Part shown: piece after piece, positions 10,298 through 23,092 of the stretch | Layout of the letters: every line of letters begins with the position of its first letter | Numbering within the stretch: the first letter of the stretch is position 1 | Notes under the pieces: generated by a model | What the model was told of the DNA's origin: nothing | Database searches by the model: none | What the model saw: the letters and a program-made list of their open reading frames with translations, nothing else | Source: Methylomonas rapida | GTDB lineage: Bacteria; Pseudomonadota; Gammaproteobacteria; Methylococcales; Methylomonadaceae | NCBI RefSeq assembly: GCF_024360925.2 | Contig: NZ_CP113517.1 | Location: forward strand, 744,001-808,000 | Direction of reading: 5' to 3' | DNA length: 64,000 nt | Translations under genes and position numbers: made by a program

Positions 10298-11344
10298 CTA
10301 TTCGGTGCCGACGATTTCCCGCAATAAAGCCGTTGCGTAACTGCCGGCCGGTAACGCAAAAGACAGCTGCAAAATGTCATCGGCGGCAAAGTTCCAGCTC
10401 AGATTGTCCGGCAGCGCGCGTAATGCGCGGCGATCGCTTTGCATACCCTCTTTCAGTAATCCAGCCGCCAGGTCTTGATGGGAGGCGATGATGCGTTGCT
10501 CCAAAGCCAGTATTTCGCCGCTGGTGGGATTTTGGCCTTTGCCGAACAGCCAACCGGTCGGATGAAGGTCGCCGTTGGCGATGCGGTCTATCAACGCTTG
10601 ATCCAGCGTATCGGCGTGAAAATAACTATTGGATTTATTGAGTTTGAACACGTCCCCCGGCAAGCCTTGGCGCCAGGTTTGCGTTCCCACCCGTTCCGCC
10701 AAAATCCAGTTGAACAGATAGGATCGCGCTGCGGATAAGTAAATCGAGCGTTGTTCGCGCTTGACCTTTTCGCCTTGAAACATCGCCAAGGCTTTGGCGA
10801 TATTCTTGCCTTGATGGCCGAAACGCTGCTCGGCGAAATAATTGGGAAAACCCTGGGTTTTGATCCGCTGCAGCTGGTTTTCGGTTTGTGCGCGGTCGCC
10901 TTGCCAGTTTCGAACCAGAATGTTGAAACGGTTGCCGGCCAGTACGCCGCGTTTGAGTTTGCGGGCATGGCGGGTCATTTCCAGGATATTCAGCTTGTCT
11001 GATTCCAGCACTGACCAATCGGGATCTTCTTTGCCCGGTAGCCAGACACTGAACCATTGCCGGGTGCGGCCGTGACGATCTTTCAGGCCGGCATAGCCGA
11101 TGTCGCGCTGTCTGACGCCGGCATGGCGGGCCAGCAAACGGGCGACATATTCGGTATTTTCACCGCTTTTTTCGATATGCAGGATCACGTGCTCGCCGCT
11201 GCCTTCGGTTTCGAAACCGAGGATTTCTTCGACGATGAAATCATCTGGCACGCTTTTGATGTTGCCTTTGCTGGTTGGTCCACCATAGGCATAAGGCCAG
11301 TTTGGCAGGGCGGATTCTGTTTTGTCGCTATCGATTTCTGTCAT
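10298..11344 (-). CDS. truD: tRNA pseudouridine(13) synthase TruD
   Basis: This 348-residue protein is TruD, which makes pseudouridine at position 13 of tRNA-Glu and a few other RNAs. The catalytic aspartate is Asp89 in GYAGLKDRHGRTRQW; FNILVRNW and FPNYFAEQRFGHQGKNI are family blocks of the catalytic and TRUD domains. Length is normal. It is the last gene of the minus-strand block ispD-ispF-truD, a common gammaproteobacterial arrangement, but is separated from ispF by 78 bases that contain a repeat pair. Confidence 0.96.
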   Translation of the reverse strand: MTEIDSDKTESALPNWPYAYGGPTSKGNIKSVPDDFIVEEILGFETEGSGEHVILHIEKSGENTEYVARLLARHAGVRQRDIGYAGLKDRHGRTRQWFSVWLPGKEDPDWSVLESDKLNILEMTRHARKLKRGVLAGNRFNILVRNWQGDRAQTENQLQRIKTQGFPNYFAEQRFGHQGKNIAKALAMFQGEKVKREQRSIYLSAARSYLFNWILAERVGTQTWRQGLPGDVFKLNKSNSYFHADTLDQALIDRIANGDLHPTGWLFGKGQNPTSGEILALEQRIIASHQDLAAGLLKEGMQSDRRALRALPDNLSWNFAADDILQLSFALPAGSYATALLREIVGTE

Positions 11345-11351
11345 CTAATCA

Positions 11352-11409
11352 GTGCAATAGCTGAAGCTGTTGCACGCCAATTCAGGACTGAAAAAGCTTT
11401 AGTTTTTTC
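11352..11409. repeat. two-hairpin repeat unit between ispF and truD
   Basis: The unit contains GTGCAATAGCTGAAGCTGTTGCAC, an imperfect palindrome, followed by GAAAAAGCTTTAGTTTTTTC, a second palindrome. The same two parts in the same order recur at 50646-50706, so this is a small repeat family. The second hairpin with its T-run could act as a terminator in either direction. Confidence 0.55.
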
Positions 11410-11422
11410 CTGCATAAAAGCG

Positions 11423-11896
11423 TTAGCGTTCTATCAACACCACAGCCTGCACGGCGATGCCTTCCTTACGGCCCTCAAAACCCAGTTTCTCGGTCGTCGT
11501 GGCTTTGACGTTGATGAAATCGACATCGGTTTCCAGATCGGCGGCAATGTTGGCGCGCATGCCGGGCACGTGTGGCAGCATCTTCGGCGCCTGAGCGATG
11601 ATGGTCACGTCGGCGTTGATTAGTTTATAGCCTTTTTCCTTGACGATGCCGTACACGTGGCGCAGTAGCACCCTGCTGTCGGCGCCCTTGAAATTGGGGT
11701 CGGTGTCCGGGAAATGTTTGCCGATGTCGCCCAAAGCTGCCGCGCCCAGGATCGCATCGGCCAATGCGTGCAACACGACGTCACCGTCGGAATGGGCTTC
11801 CAGGCCTTTTTCATAAGGGATTTTGACGCCGCCCAGAATGATGTGGTCGCCGTCGTTGAAACGGTGCACGTCGTAACCCATGCCTACGCGTATCAT
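11423..11896 (-). CDS. ispF: 2-C-methyl-D-erythritol 2,4-cyclodiphosphate synthase
   Basis: This 157-residue enzyme cyclises CDP-methylerythritol 2-phosphate in the MEP isoprenoid pathway. The N-terminal [11 protein letters not shown] supplies the zinc ligands Asp9 and His11; [29 protein letters not shown] and the C-terminal [20 protein letters not shown] are diagnostic. Its start overlaps the end of ispD by 4 bases, so the two are translationally coupled. Confidence 0.98.
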   Translation of the reverse strand: MIRVGMGYDVHRFNDGDHIILGGVKIPYEKGLEAHSDGDVVLHALADAILGAAALGDIGKHFPDTDPNFKGADSRVLLRHVYGIVKEKGYKLINADVTIIAQAPKMLPHVPGMRANIAADLETDVDFINVKATTTEKLGFEGRKEGIAVQAVVLIER

Positions 11897-12588
11897 GCTT
11901 GTTGCTCCATGTAAAATTGTGCCAGGGCCAAATCTTCCGGGCGGGTGATTTTGATGTTGTCCGGGCGGCCTTCGACGATCTTGGGTTTGTAGCCCAATAG
12001 CTCTAGCGCGCTAGCTTCGTCGGTGACGGCCGGATTGCCTTCGGTTTGTTGTAGCGCGTCGCGCAACATGCCGTATTTGAACATTTGCGGCGTCAAGGCG
12101 CGCCAGACATGTTTTCTATCGATTGTCGCAGTGATGGTGTCGTCATCCACATGCTTTAACGTATCATGCGAACTCAAGGCCAGGATGCCGCCGACACCAT
12201 CGTTTTTGAGTGTCTCTATTTGCAGATGAATGTCCGCAGTCGTCAGGCAAGGGCGGGCGGCGTCATGCACCAGCACCCAATCGTCTTCGCTGGCCAAGTC
12301 TTTCAAGGCTTTTAATGCAGACAATACCGAATCGGCGCGTTCCTTACCGCCCGGCGCGGTGATGACGTCGGAGTGTTTGGATATGGACAGTTCCGGCCAA
12401 TAGGGGTCTTCGACGGAAATCGCCACCGCAACTTTTTGGAAGGCGCCGGACTCCAGTAGTCGAGTCAGTGTGTGTTCTATGACGGTTTTGCCGGCCAAAG
12501 GCAGATATTGTTTGGGGCGGTCGGCTTGCATGCGTTTGCCGACGCCGGCGGCGGGCACGACGGCCCAGCATTGGACTGTTGGTTTCAT
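11893..12588 (-). CDS. ispD: 2-C-methyl-D-erythritol 4-phosphate cytidylyltransferase
   Basis: This 231-residue nucleotidyltransferase makes CDP-methylerythritol in the MEP pathway. The N-terminal CTP-binding loop [19 protein letters not shown] and the later [12 protein letters not shown] and TDEASALE motifs are typical of IspD. It overlaps ispF by 4 bases and begins 1 base after the ftsB stop codon. It is a separate enzyme, not an IspDF fusion. Confidence 0.98.
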   Translation of the reverse strand: MKPTVQCWAVVPAAGVGKRMQADRPKQYLPLAGKTVIEHTLTRLLESGAFQKVAVAISVEDPYWPELSISKHSDVITAPGGKERADSVLSALKALKDLASEDDWVLVHDAARPCLTTADIHLQIETLKNDGVGGILALSSHDTLKHVDDDTITATIDRKHVWRALTPQMFKYGMLRDALQQTEGNPAVTDEASALELLGYKPKIVEGRPDNIKITRPEDLALAQFYMEQQA

Positions 12589-12589
12589 G

Positions 12590-12859
12590 CTATTCCAGCA
12601 CTTGAAAGAAGGTTTCGTTTTCTTTGATCATGCCCAGTTCGTAGCGGGCGCGTTCTTCGATGGTTTCCAGGCCGCGGCGCAAATCCAGCACCTCGGCGTA
12701 TAGCGCGTCATTGCGCTCCTGTTTTTCCTGGATTTCCTTGTTCAATTCCTCTAGGCGTTCGCGATATTCGCCGATTTGCGCAACGCTGGCGTCACCGAAC
12801 CACAACCGATACTGGAAGTGGATGATCAGCGCAATGATGAGGATGATGATGGATTTAAT
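12590..12859 (-). CDS. ftsB: cell division protein FtsB, with apparent non-canonical start codon
   Basis: FtsB is a small bitopic protein that joins FtsL and FtsQ in the divisome. The C-terminal part has a coiled coil (YRERLEELNKEIQEKQERNDALYAEV) and ends with ARYELGMIKENETFFQV, typical of FtsB. Upstream of the first TTG (12805) the same frame encodes IKSIIILIIALIIHFQYR, the expected membrane helix, back to a stop codon nine codons before an ATT at 12859. No ATG, GTG or TTG exists in that stretch. An ATT start gives 89 residues with the anchor; a TTG start gives 71 residues without it. I prefer ATT because the helix is essential, but the start is unproven. Position in eno-ftsB-ispD order supports the call. 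Confidence 0.82.
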   Translation of the reverse strand: MKSIIILIIALIIHFQYRLWFGDASVAQIGEYRERLEELNKEIQEKQERNDALYAEVLDLRRGLETIEERARYELGMIKENETFFQVLE

Positions 12860-12878
12860 GGTGGTATCTCGGTAAAGG

Positions 12879-12906
12879 CCGGGTTATGCCTAAAAGCATA
12901 ACCCGG
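12879..12906 (-). terminator. perfect hairpin between eno and ftsB
   Basis: CCGGGTTATGC and GCATAACCCGG form a perfect 11-bp stem with a 6-base loop, 18 bases past the eno stop on the minus strand. No T-run follows, so it may be an attenuator or a message-stabilising structure that sets different levels of eno and ftsB rather than a full terminator. Confidence 0.5.
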
Positions 12907-12923
12907 TTCGTGCAAGCTGAATA

Positions 12924-16734
<3,811 letters not shown>

Positions 16735-16827
16735 TTAGCGAATAGCAAGGGAGGTCGGAAAAGACGCAAATTTTATCAGTTTTATGCTGGGTTTGCCGTT
16801 TTAATTCAGCCGATCCAGGCTTGGCTT

Positions 16828-17028
16828 TCATAGGTTTTGCTTGACGTCGGCCCGTAGATTGGGCCAGCGGCAGAACGCAAACACCCAAATCATGATGATA
16901 TTGACGACCGGTATCAGCAAGGTCAACGTCCACCAGCCGTCCAGGCCGGCTTTCAGCAGGATTTTGTAGCCTAGCCACAGGATGAACAGACTGAAAAGGA
17001 TTACCAGAGTATAAAAAAACAGCATCAT
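16828..17028 (-). CDS. small two-helix membrane protein (second of a tandem pair)
   Basis: This 66-residue protein has two hydrophobic helices (MMLFFYTLVILFSLFILWLG and LTLLIPVVNIIMIWVFAF). Between and after them it carries LLKAGLDGWW and CRWPNLR, which match YKKAGLNPMW and MDWPNAR in the upstream neighbour at the same spacing, so the two arose by duplication. The start follows AGGAG and lies 2 bases after the neighbour's stop. Function is not known; the fold resembles small signal-peptidase-region or DUF805-like membrane proteins only in a general way. Confidence 0.65.
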   Translation of the reverse strand: MMLFFYTLVILFSLFILWLGYKILLKAGLDGWWTLTLLIPVVNIIMIWVFAFCRWPNLRADVKQNL

Positions 17029-17030
17029 GA

Positions 17031-17225
17031 TCAGCGCTCCTGTCTTGCGTTGGGCCAGTCCATGAAGGCCAGTTGCAGGAAGACGATCAACAAGCCAAAA
17101 CCCGGTAGAAACACCAGGGCGGCCCACATCGGATTCAAGCCGGCTTTTTTATAGATCACTAGGGTCGGAATCACGATCATCAAACCGACGATCACGACTT
17201 GCAGTATTTCAGGCACCATGAGCAT
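17031..17225 (-). CDS. small two-helix membrane protein (first of a tandem pair)
   Basis: This 64-residue protein has two predicted membrane helices (PEILQVVIVGLMIVIPTLVI and AALVFLPGFGLLIVFLQLAF) joined by YKKAGLNPMW and ends in MDWPNARQER. A clear GGAG lies ahead of the ATG. It starts 34 bases after tilS and abuts its paralogue. No family was recognised with confidence. The conserved KAGL-x(2)-W and WPN-x-R positions are shared with the next gene and are the only evident functional marks. Confidence 0.65.
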   Translation of the reverse strand: MLMVPEILQVVIVGLMIVIPTLVIYKKAGLNPMWAALVFLPGFGLLIVFLQLAFMDWPNARQER

Positions 17226-17258
17226 TGTTAGTCTCCAGAGCTTATTTAAGGCTAATCA

Positions 17259-18596
17259 TCACATGCTTTGGCCGAGCTGCCAAGTCACTTGATAACAGCC
17301 GTCAGTCTTGGTTTGTAAGGCCCATTCCGCAATCCATAAGCCCGGCACGGCGGCCAGACGGTCATCCAGATAGAGCAAAGGGCGGGCTTCGCGTTCCCAG
17401 GGTGGAATGCCGGCTTCCTGAAACAGTTTTTTCAAGTCGTGGTGGCCTTGGCGGCCAGGAAGCTTGAGTTTTTCCCCGCCACTACGCGGCTTTAACGTAA
17501 TTTTGCTGCTATGCCATAGTAATTGATCGATGCCGGATGGTGCTATGACGCGCGTCAATTCATAACCATTCGTTAGTGACAGACTGGTTTGGTCGCAAGG
17601 CCAGTCGTGCGTGCCCGTTAATTTGAGCAGTTGTTGGGGATGCAGGCAATGCAGGCGTTGCCGGAATTTTTTTAGCACCCGGCCTTGTATCAAAATTTGC
17701 GGATTGGCGTCGTCTCTCGCCTGTATCAATTGCTGGCTGATGGACTGCAGCAATGCCTGGTTGGGTGGTTTCAATCCCTGGTTTTGTAACCAATGCCGCA
17801 ACAGCCAGTTTGCCTGAGTATCGTTAAATTCGGAGAGTTTATCGAGCGCCAAACATCTAGTAGTGGGCTCCATCAGTTGTGACAGTGTTTGATTGGCCCA
17901 ACCAGTCAATAATTCGACTGCTTCTCCGCAATGGCGGGCGCTACGGGCAATGGTTTTATCCAGCGAGGGCCAGCGCTGTTTCAATAACGGCACGATTTCA
18001 TTACGGAGCAGGTTGCGATCGAAATCGCTGTGCTGGTTGCTGGGGTCTTCCACCCATTGCAGGTTGTGCCGCGCCGCATAGGTTTGGATTTCCGATTTGC
18101 TCACGTCCAGCAAGGGGCGAATCAGGCTGCCCAAGCCAAAAGCGGCCTTGATCGGCATGGCGGCCAAACCTTGAATCCCGGCGCCACGAAATAATTGCAG
18201 TAGCATGGTTTCCATTTGATCTTCCCGATGCTGCGCCGTCAATAACACATCGTCCTCTTGGGTCAGTTTTTCCAGGGCTCGATAACGGGCGTTGCGGGCC
18301 GCGGCTTCCGGGCTTTCGCCATTCGAGGCCCTGGCGTCCACTTGCAAGCTACAAAAGGCTACGCCCAGCGCCTCGGCTTGTTGGCGGCAATGTACGGTCC
18401 AATCCGCCGAAGCCGCTTGCAGGCCATGATCGACATAAACCGTGACGATGCGGTCGCGCCATTGGGATTGCGTTGCCAAAAGATGCAGCAGGACGTGGGA
18501 GTCGATGCCGCCGCTGTAGGCGATATAAAGAGTGCCGAAGGAAGTCGGCAACAGTGGGGCAATGCTTTGAAAATCCAACACGGGCGTTTTGCGCAT
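17259..18596 (-). CDS. tilS: tRNA(Ile)-lysidine synthetase
   Basis: This 445-residue enzyme adds lysine to C34 of the CAU tRNA-Ile. The PP-loop is YSGGIDSHVLLHLL (SGGIDS at residues 28-33), followed by VYVDHGLQ and LLTAQHREDQMETMLLQLFRGAG, which are TilS blocks. The C-terminal domain ends with substrate-binding KLKLPGRQGHHDLKKLFQEAGIPPWER. Its start codon is 3 bases from a strong hairpin that would end the accA transcript, so tilS may depend on readthrough. Confidence 0.96.
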   Translation of the reverse strand: MRKTPVLDFQSIAPLLPTSFGTLYIAYSGGIDSHVLLHLLATQSQWRDRIVTVYVDHGLQAASADWTVHCRQQAEALGVAFCSLQVDARASNGESPEAAARNARYRALEKLTQEDDVLLTAQHREDQMETMLLQLFRGAGIQGLAAMPIKAAFGLGSLIRPLLDVSKSEIQTYAARHNLQWVEDPSNQHSDFDRNLLRNEIVPLLKQRWPSLDKTIARSARHCGEAVELLTGWANQTLSQLMEPTTRCLALDKLSEFNDTQANWLLRHWLQNQGLKPPNQALLQSISQQLIQARDDANPQILIQGRVLKKFRQRLHCLHPQQLLKLTGTHDWPCDQTSLSLTNGYELTRVIAPSGIDQLLWHSSKITLKPRSGGEKLKLPGRQGHHDLKKLFQEAGIPPWEREARPLLYLDDRLAAVPGLWIAEWALQTKTDGCYQVTWQLGQSM

Positions 18597-18622
18597 AAAA
18601 AAGGCCGGGTTGAGCGGCCTTT
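18597..18622 (-). terminator. intrinsic terminator after accA
   Basis: On the minus strand AAAGGCCG and CGGCCTTT pair around a 7-base loop and are followed by more T residues, ending right at the tilS start codon. Confidence 0.7.
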
Positions 18623-18640
18623 CGATGCAGCGCTTTTGCT

Positions 18641-19615
18641 TTATTTCACCGGCTCTTCGATGAAGGCGCCGAAACGCATGATGCGCTGATAACGATTTTC
18701 CAGCATTTTCTCCATGTTCAGCACTTCCAGATTCAATTCGTCCAAATGACGCAGCAAGGCTTCGCGCAGATTTGCAGCGACTTTTTCGAAATTGCGATGG
18801 CCACCACCGATGGGTTCGCGCACCACTTCATCCAAAAAGCCTTGCTCGCGCACGCGGTCGGAGGTAATGCCCATGGCTTCCGCGGCCAGTTGGGCCTTGT
18901 CGGCGCTTTTCCACAGAATCGAGGCGCAACCTTCAGGTGAAATCACCGCATAGGTGCTGTATTCCAGCATCAATAAACGGTCGCCGACGCCGATCGCCAA
19001 TGCACCACCGGAGCCACCTTCGCCGATGACGGTGCAAATGATAGGTGTTTTAAGCTTGGACATTTCGAACAGGTTGCGGGCGATGGCCTCACTTTGCCCG
19101 CGTTCTTCGGCGCCGATACCGGGATAAGCGCCAGGTGTGTCGATCAGGCAGATGATCGGTAGTTTGAAACGCTCGGCCATTTTCATGACGCGCAAAGCCT
19201 TACGATAGCCTTCCGGACGCGGCATGCCGAAATTGCGATAAATCTTTTCCTTGGTGTCGCGGCCTTTTTGATGGCCGATGATGACGATAGGTTGACCTTC
19301 CAATCTGGCCAGGCCGCAAACGATGGCGGGATCGTCGGCGTAGGCCCGGTCGCCATGCAGTTCGTGGAAATCGGTGAACATCAGATTGATGTAATCCAGC
19401 GTATAAGGACGGCCGGGGTGACGGGACAATTGCGAAATCTGCCAGTCCGTCAGGTTGCTGAAAATCTGTTCGGTCAGGTTTTCGCATTTTTGTTCGAGCT
19501 GTTTCAGGGTGTCGGAGATATCGAAATTGTTGTCTAGCTCCACCTTGCGCAGCTCTTCGATCTTGGCTTGCAACTCGGCGATGGGCTGTTCGAAGTCTAA
19601 GAATTTTAAATCCAT
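18641..19615 (-). CDS. accA: acetyl-CoA carboxylase carboxyltransferase subunit alpha
   Basis: This 324-residue protein is the alpha subunit of the carboxyltransferase that transfers CO2 to acetyl-CoA to make malonyl-CoA for fatty acids. Motifs include [84 protein letters not shown] and [15 protein letters not shown]. Length is as in E. coli. It is divergent from rarA. Confidence 0.98.
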   Translation of the reverse strand: MDLKFLDFEQPIAELQAKIEELRKVELDNNFDISDTLKQLEQKCENLTEQIFSNLTDWQISQLSRHPGRPYTLDYINLMFTDFHELHGDRAYADDPAIVCGLARLEGQPIVIIGHQKGRDTKEKIYRNFGMPRPEGYRKALRVMKMAERFKLPIICLIDTPGAYPGIGAEERGQSEAIARNLFEMSKLKTPIICTVIGEGGSGGALAIGVGDRLLMLEYSTYAVISPEGCASILWKSADKAQLAAEAMGITSDRVREQGFLDEVVREPIGGGHRNFEKVAANLREALLRHLDELNLEVLNMEKMLENRYQRIMRFGAFIEEPVK

Positions 19616-19695
19616 GTCAATCCGGCGTCAGAATCAATAAAATGGTGGGCAATTCTAATGAAAAAAGCCGCCATTGCCTATCTGTTTTACTTGTC

Positions 19696-21006
19696 ATGAC
19701 AAACGCTTACTCCCACACAGCCACTCCCGATGCACCTTTGGCAGCCAGAATGCGGCCGACGACGCTGGATGAATTCATCGGCCAACAGCATTTATTGGCC
19801 AAGGGTAAATCGCTGCGCGCGTCGATAGAGCAGGGCGTGCCCCATTCCCTGGTGTTTTGGGGGCCGCCTGGCGTCGGTAAAACCACCTTGGCCAAGATCA
19901 TCGCCGCCAGCGCGCACTGTCATTTCATCGAGTTGTCGGCGGTGATGGCCGGTGTCAAGGAGATTCGCGCGGCGGTGGCCGAGGCCGAGGAGGTCAAGCT
20001 GACCCGCAACCTGAACACCGTGCTGTTCATCGACGAGATCCACCGCTTCTCGAAAAGCCAGCAGGATTTGTTGCTGGCGCCGATCGAGAATGGCGCCGTC
20101 ATACTGTTTGGCGCCACTACCGAAAATCCATCCTTTGAATTGAACAACGCGCTGTTGTCTAGGCTGCGGATTTACGTGATGCGCAGCATAGAGCCAGAGG
20201 CTTTGGTGGAACTGCTGAAAAATGCCTTGACCGACAAGCGGCGTGGCTTGGGCGAGCGCAACCTGACCATTGCGCCCGAAGTATTGGAGATGATCGCCAA
20301 AGCCGCCGACGGCGATGCGCGTCGCTGCTTGAATATTCTGCAAATCGCCGCCGATCTGGCCGAAACCGTCGATGGACAGGAAGTCGTCAATCGCGAGGTG
20401 CTGGATGAAGTATTGCAAGGCCACGCTGCCCGCTTCGATAAAGGCGGCGACATTTTTTACGATCAGATTTCTGCATTGCATAAGTCTGTGCGTGGCACCG
20501 ATCCCGACGCCGCCTTGTATTGGTTTTGCCGGATGCTGGACGGCGGCTGTGACCCGTTATACATCGCCCGCCGTGTCGTGCGGATGGCCTCGGAAGACAT
20601 CGGCAACGCCGACCCGCGAGGCCTGGAATTGGCCTTGAACGCGGCGCATGCTTACGAGAGGCTGGGCAGTCCGGAAGGCGAGCTATCGTTGGCGCAAGCC
20701 ATCGTCTATCTGGCCTGTGCGCCGAAAAGCAATGCAGTTTATGTGGCTTACAAGGCGGCGATGGCAGATGCCAGGAATAGCGGTTCGCTGGAAGTGCCGA
20801 TCCATCTGCGCAATGCGCCGACCAAGCTGATGAAGGAACTGGGACACGGCGCCGAATACCGCTACGCCCACGACGAGGCTCACGCCTTTGCCGCCGGGGA
20901 GAATTACTTTCCGGAACAACTGAAAGGCAGGCGCTATTACTTCCCGGTCGAGCGCGGATTGGAGATCAAGATCAAGGATAAATTGGCGTTTTTACGCAAG
21001 TTGTAA
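19696..21006 (+). CDS. rarA: replication-associated recombination protein A (MgsA/WRNIP1 ATPase)
   Basis: This 436-residue AAA+ clamp-loader-like ATPase acts at stalled replication forks. It begins PLAARMRPTTLDEFIGQQHLL, has Walker A GPPGVGKT (residues 56-63) and Walker B LFIDEIHRFSKSQQD, and the C-terminal tetramerisation domain with DPLYIARRVVRMASEDIGNADPR. An upstream in-frame ATG at 19642 would add 18 residues without family similarity; I chose 19696 because the conserved N-terminus begins soon after. It is divergent from accA. Confidence 0.95.
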   Translation: MTNAYSHTATPDAPLAARMRPTTLDEFIGQQHLLAKGKSLRASIEQGVPHSLVFWGPPGVGKTTLAKIIAASAHCHFIELSAVMAGVKEIRAAVAEAEEVKLTRNLNTVLFIDEIHRFSKSQQDLLLAPIENGAVILFGATTENPSFELNNALLSRLRIYVMRSIEPEALVELLKNALTDKRRGLGERNLTIAPEVLEMIAKAADGDARRCLNILQIAADLAETVDGQEVVNREVLDEVLQGHAARFDKGGDIFYDQISALHKSVRGTDPDAALYWFCRMLDGGCDPLYIARRVVRMASEDIGNADPRGLELALNAAHAYERLGSPEGELSLAQAIVYLACAPKSNAVYVAYKAAMADARNSGSLEVPIHLRNAPTKLMKELGHGAEYRYAHDEAHAFAAGENYFPEQLKGRRYYFPVERGLEIKIKDKLAFLRKL

Positions 21007-21026
21007 CTGCTCATTGAGCAGTTTTA
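21007..21026 (+). terminator. short intrinsic terminator after rarA
   Basis: CTGCTC-ATT-GAGCAG is followed by TTTTA directly after the rarA stop codon. Confidence 0.65.
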
Positions 21027-21128
21027 ATGCCCTCTGCTTGGCGGGGCGGGCGGACGTCGAATAGCTTCCGCCACATTGTCAAAAAGACCTTCAGCGATTA
21101 AAACCGGCAGGCAGCAAGCCTGAGGTGG

Positions 21129-21773
21129 CTAAGCTTTCAAGGTATTTTTGCGTCTGACGCCTAAAATGCCGAGTGCACCGGTCAGGAGCATCCAGATAGT
21201 TCCAGGTAGAGGAACCGCCGCGGTTGGTACGATCGGCGATACGCTAAGGCTGCCGGTATAGGCGCCACCGGTTGAGCTACCTGCCACGGCCAGCTTATAG
21301 TTACCGGCGCCTAAGACAGGAATATTATTGAAGGTAATTGTGTTATAGGTCGTCAATAGACCTTGGTAAAAAGGCGGTAAAAAACCTAGATCAACCAGGG
21401 TTGGAGCAGACGTCACGGAAAAAGAACTCAGCGAACCAGTCGCGATGATTGAAGATCCGGAATCGAGCAGTTCAACAGACGCGCTTGAAATGCCAGAAGT
21501 ATTTGTGACGGATGCATTACTGAAATCTGTCGTAAGACTCGTCAAAATCTGAACGCTCTGAAAGCTGAAAGAGCCTGACAGGTTGTAAGCGCTAAATGCG
21601 CCGTCGATAATTACATCGTAGCTATTCTGGAAAGAGCCTGAGCTTACGGTTTGATTGAAAATAGCCGCTGAGGCCGGGGTTAGCAACGTCGCTGCCGATG
21701 CTTCCTGTGTATAAACGACAGGTACTAGCATCATGAATCCCGTCAGTAGATAGGCTGTGGTTTTTTGCTGCAT
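21129..21773 (-). CDS. PEP-CTERM-type exported protein (VPLP variant)
   Basis: This 214-residue protein has a signal peptide (MQQKTTAYLLTGFMMLVPVV ending near EASA) and a C-terminal sorting tail: VPLPGTIWM, a hydrophobic helix, and RRK. This matches the VPLP form of the PEP-CTERM signal, which is recognised and cut by exosortase, usually in bacteria that make exopolysaccharide. The middle is rich in Ser and Thr and predicted beta, without a recognised domain. The ATG at 21773 follows AAGGAG; a longer upstream start would put that site inside the gene. No exosortase is visible in this window. Confidence 0.85.
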   Translation of the reverse strand: MQQKTTAYLLTGFMMLVPVVYTQEASAATLLTPASAAIFNQTVSSGSFQNSYDVIIDGAFSAYNLSGSFSFQSVQILTSLTTDFSNASVTNTSGISSASVELLDSGSSIIATGSLSSFSVTSAPTLVDLGFLPPFYQGLLTTYNTITFNNIPVLGAGNYKLAVAGSSTGGAYTGSLSVSPIVPTAAVPLPGTIWMLLTGALGILGVRRKNTLKA

Positions 21774-22070
21774 GCTCGACTCCTTGTAAAAACTCAACTG
21801 AGTTCACAGTTTACAATATCTTGGATCGAGGCAGATAGGACTAAAGTACATATTGTCGAATGTGCTTTCGGCCTGCCGGCAATAAGGTTTTCGAAAGCCA
21901 TAAAAACCGGAACTTGAACACTCTTCGGATAAGGTGCTCCTTTCTTTATGATTGCGTTGGCGTTCATGAGAGTCGCGCGGTCTCATTCTTGGCGGCGCAT
22001 CGAAATCAAGTCCCTGGCTCCGGTTATAATGGATTTCCTAAGATTAAAACCAAACCAAGGAGAGCCAATC

Positions 22071-23078
22071 ATGGCTTTAGTGTCATTGCGACAACTTTTG
22101 GATTATGCGGCCGAGCAGGGCTTTGCCGTGCCGGCGTTCAACGTCAGCAACATGGAGCAGGTGCAGGCCATCATGCAGGCGGCCGCTGCCTGCGATAGTC
22201 CAGTTATCATGCAAGGTTCGGCCGGCGCCAACCGCTATGCCGGCGAAGTGTTTCTGCGGCATTTGATCCTGGCAGCCGTGGAGCAATATCCGCATATTCC
22301 GGTCGTCATGCACCGCGACCATGCACCCACGCCCGACATCTGCGCGCAAGCCATAAAATCGGGTTTCAGCTCGGTGATGATGGACGGTTCGTTGCTGGAG
22401 GACATGAAAACCCCGGCTTCTTTTGCATACAACGTCGACGTGACGCGCACCGTGGTCAAGAAGGCCCATGCCTGCGGCGTATCGGTGGAAGGCGAAATCG
22501 GCTGCCTGGGGGCGCTGGAGGCCAATTCCGCGCAGGATCACAGTCGCCTGCTGACCGATCCCGGCGAAGCGGTCGAATTCGTCGAACAGACCCAGGTCGA
22601 TGCCCTGGCGGTTGCGATCGGCACCAGTCATGGTGCCTATAAATTCAGCAAGCCGCCCACTGGCGAGGTGCTGGTGATCAGTCGATTGAAAGAACTGCAG
22701 CAACGACTGCCGAATACCCATTTTGTGATGCATGGCTCCAGTTCCGTGCCGCAGGAATGGCTGAAAATCATCAACGATTATGGCGGCGATATTCCGGAAA
22801 CCTATGGCGTGCCGGTCGAAGAAATCGTCGAAGGCATAAAATATGGTGTGCGCAAGGTCAACATCGATACCGACCTGCGCATGGCTTCCACTGGCGCGAT
22901 GCGCAGGTTTCTGGCGCAACCGGAAAACGCCTCGGAGCTGGACGCGCGCAAGACCTATCAAGCCGCCAAAGACGCAATGGAGGCATTATGCCAGGCTCGC
23001 TACGAAGCGTTCGGTTCGGCGGGACATGCCGGCAAAATCAAACCGGTTTCACTGGCAGCGATGGCCAAACGCTATTAA
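22071..23078 (+). CDS. fba: class II fructose-bisphosphate aldolase
   Basis: This 335-residue zinc-dependent aldolase interconverts fructose 1,6-bisphosphate and two triose phosphates, and in C1-assimilating bacteria serves the ribulose monophosphate or Calvin cycle. It has [20 protein letters not shown] with a zinc ligand, [41 protein letters not shown] and [13 protein letters not shown]. It resembles the CbbA/Fda class. The ATG follows AAGGAGAGCC; a longer in-frame extension upstream was rejected. The next gene starts 14 bases downstream. Confidence 0.97.
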   Translation: MALVSLRQLLDYAAEQGFAVPAFNVSNMEQVQAIMQAAAACDSPVIMQGSAGANRYAGEVFLRHLILAAVEQYPHIPVVMHRDHAPTPDICAQAIKSGFSSVMMDGSLLEDMKTPASFAYNVDVTRTVVKKAHACGVSVEGEIGCLGALEANSAQDHSRLLTDPGEAVEFVEQTQVDALAVAIGTSHGAYKFSKPPTGEVLVISRLKELQQRLPNTHFVMHGSSSVPQEWLKIINDYGGDIPETYGVPVEEIVEGIKYGVRKVNIDTDLRMASTGAMRRFLAQPENASELDARKTYQAAKDAMEALCQARYEAFGSAGHAGKIKPVSLAAMAKRY

Positions 23079-23092
23079 CCCCTATTCATTCG

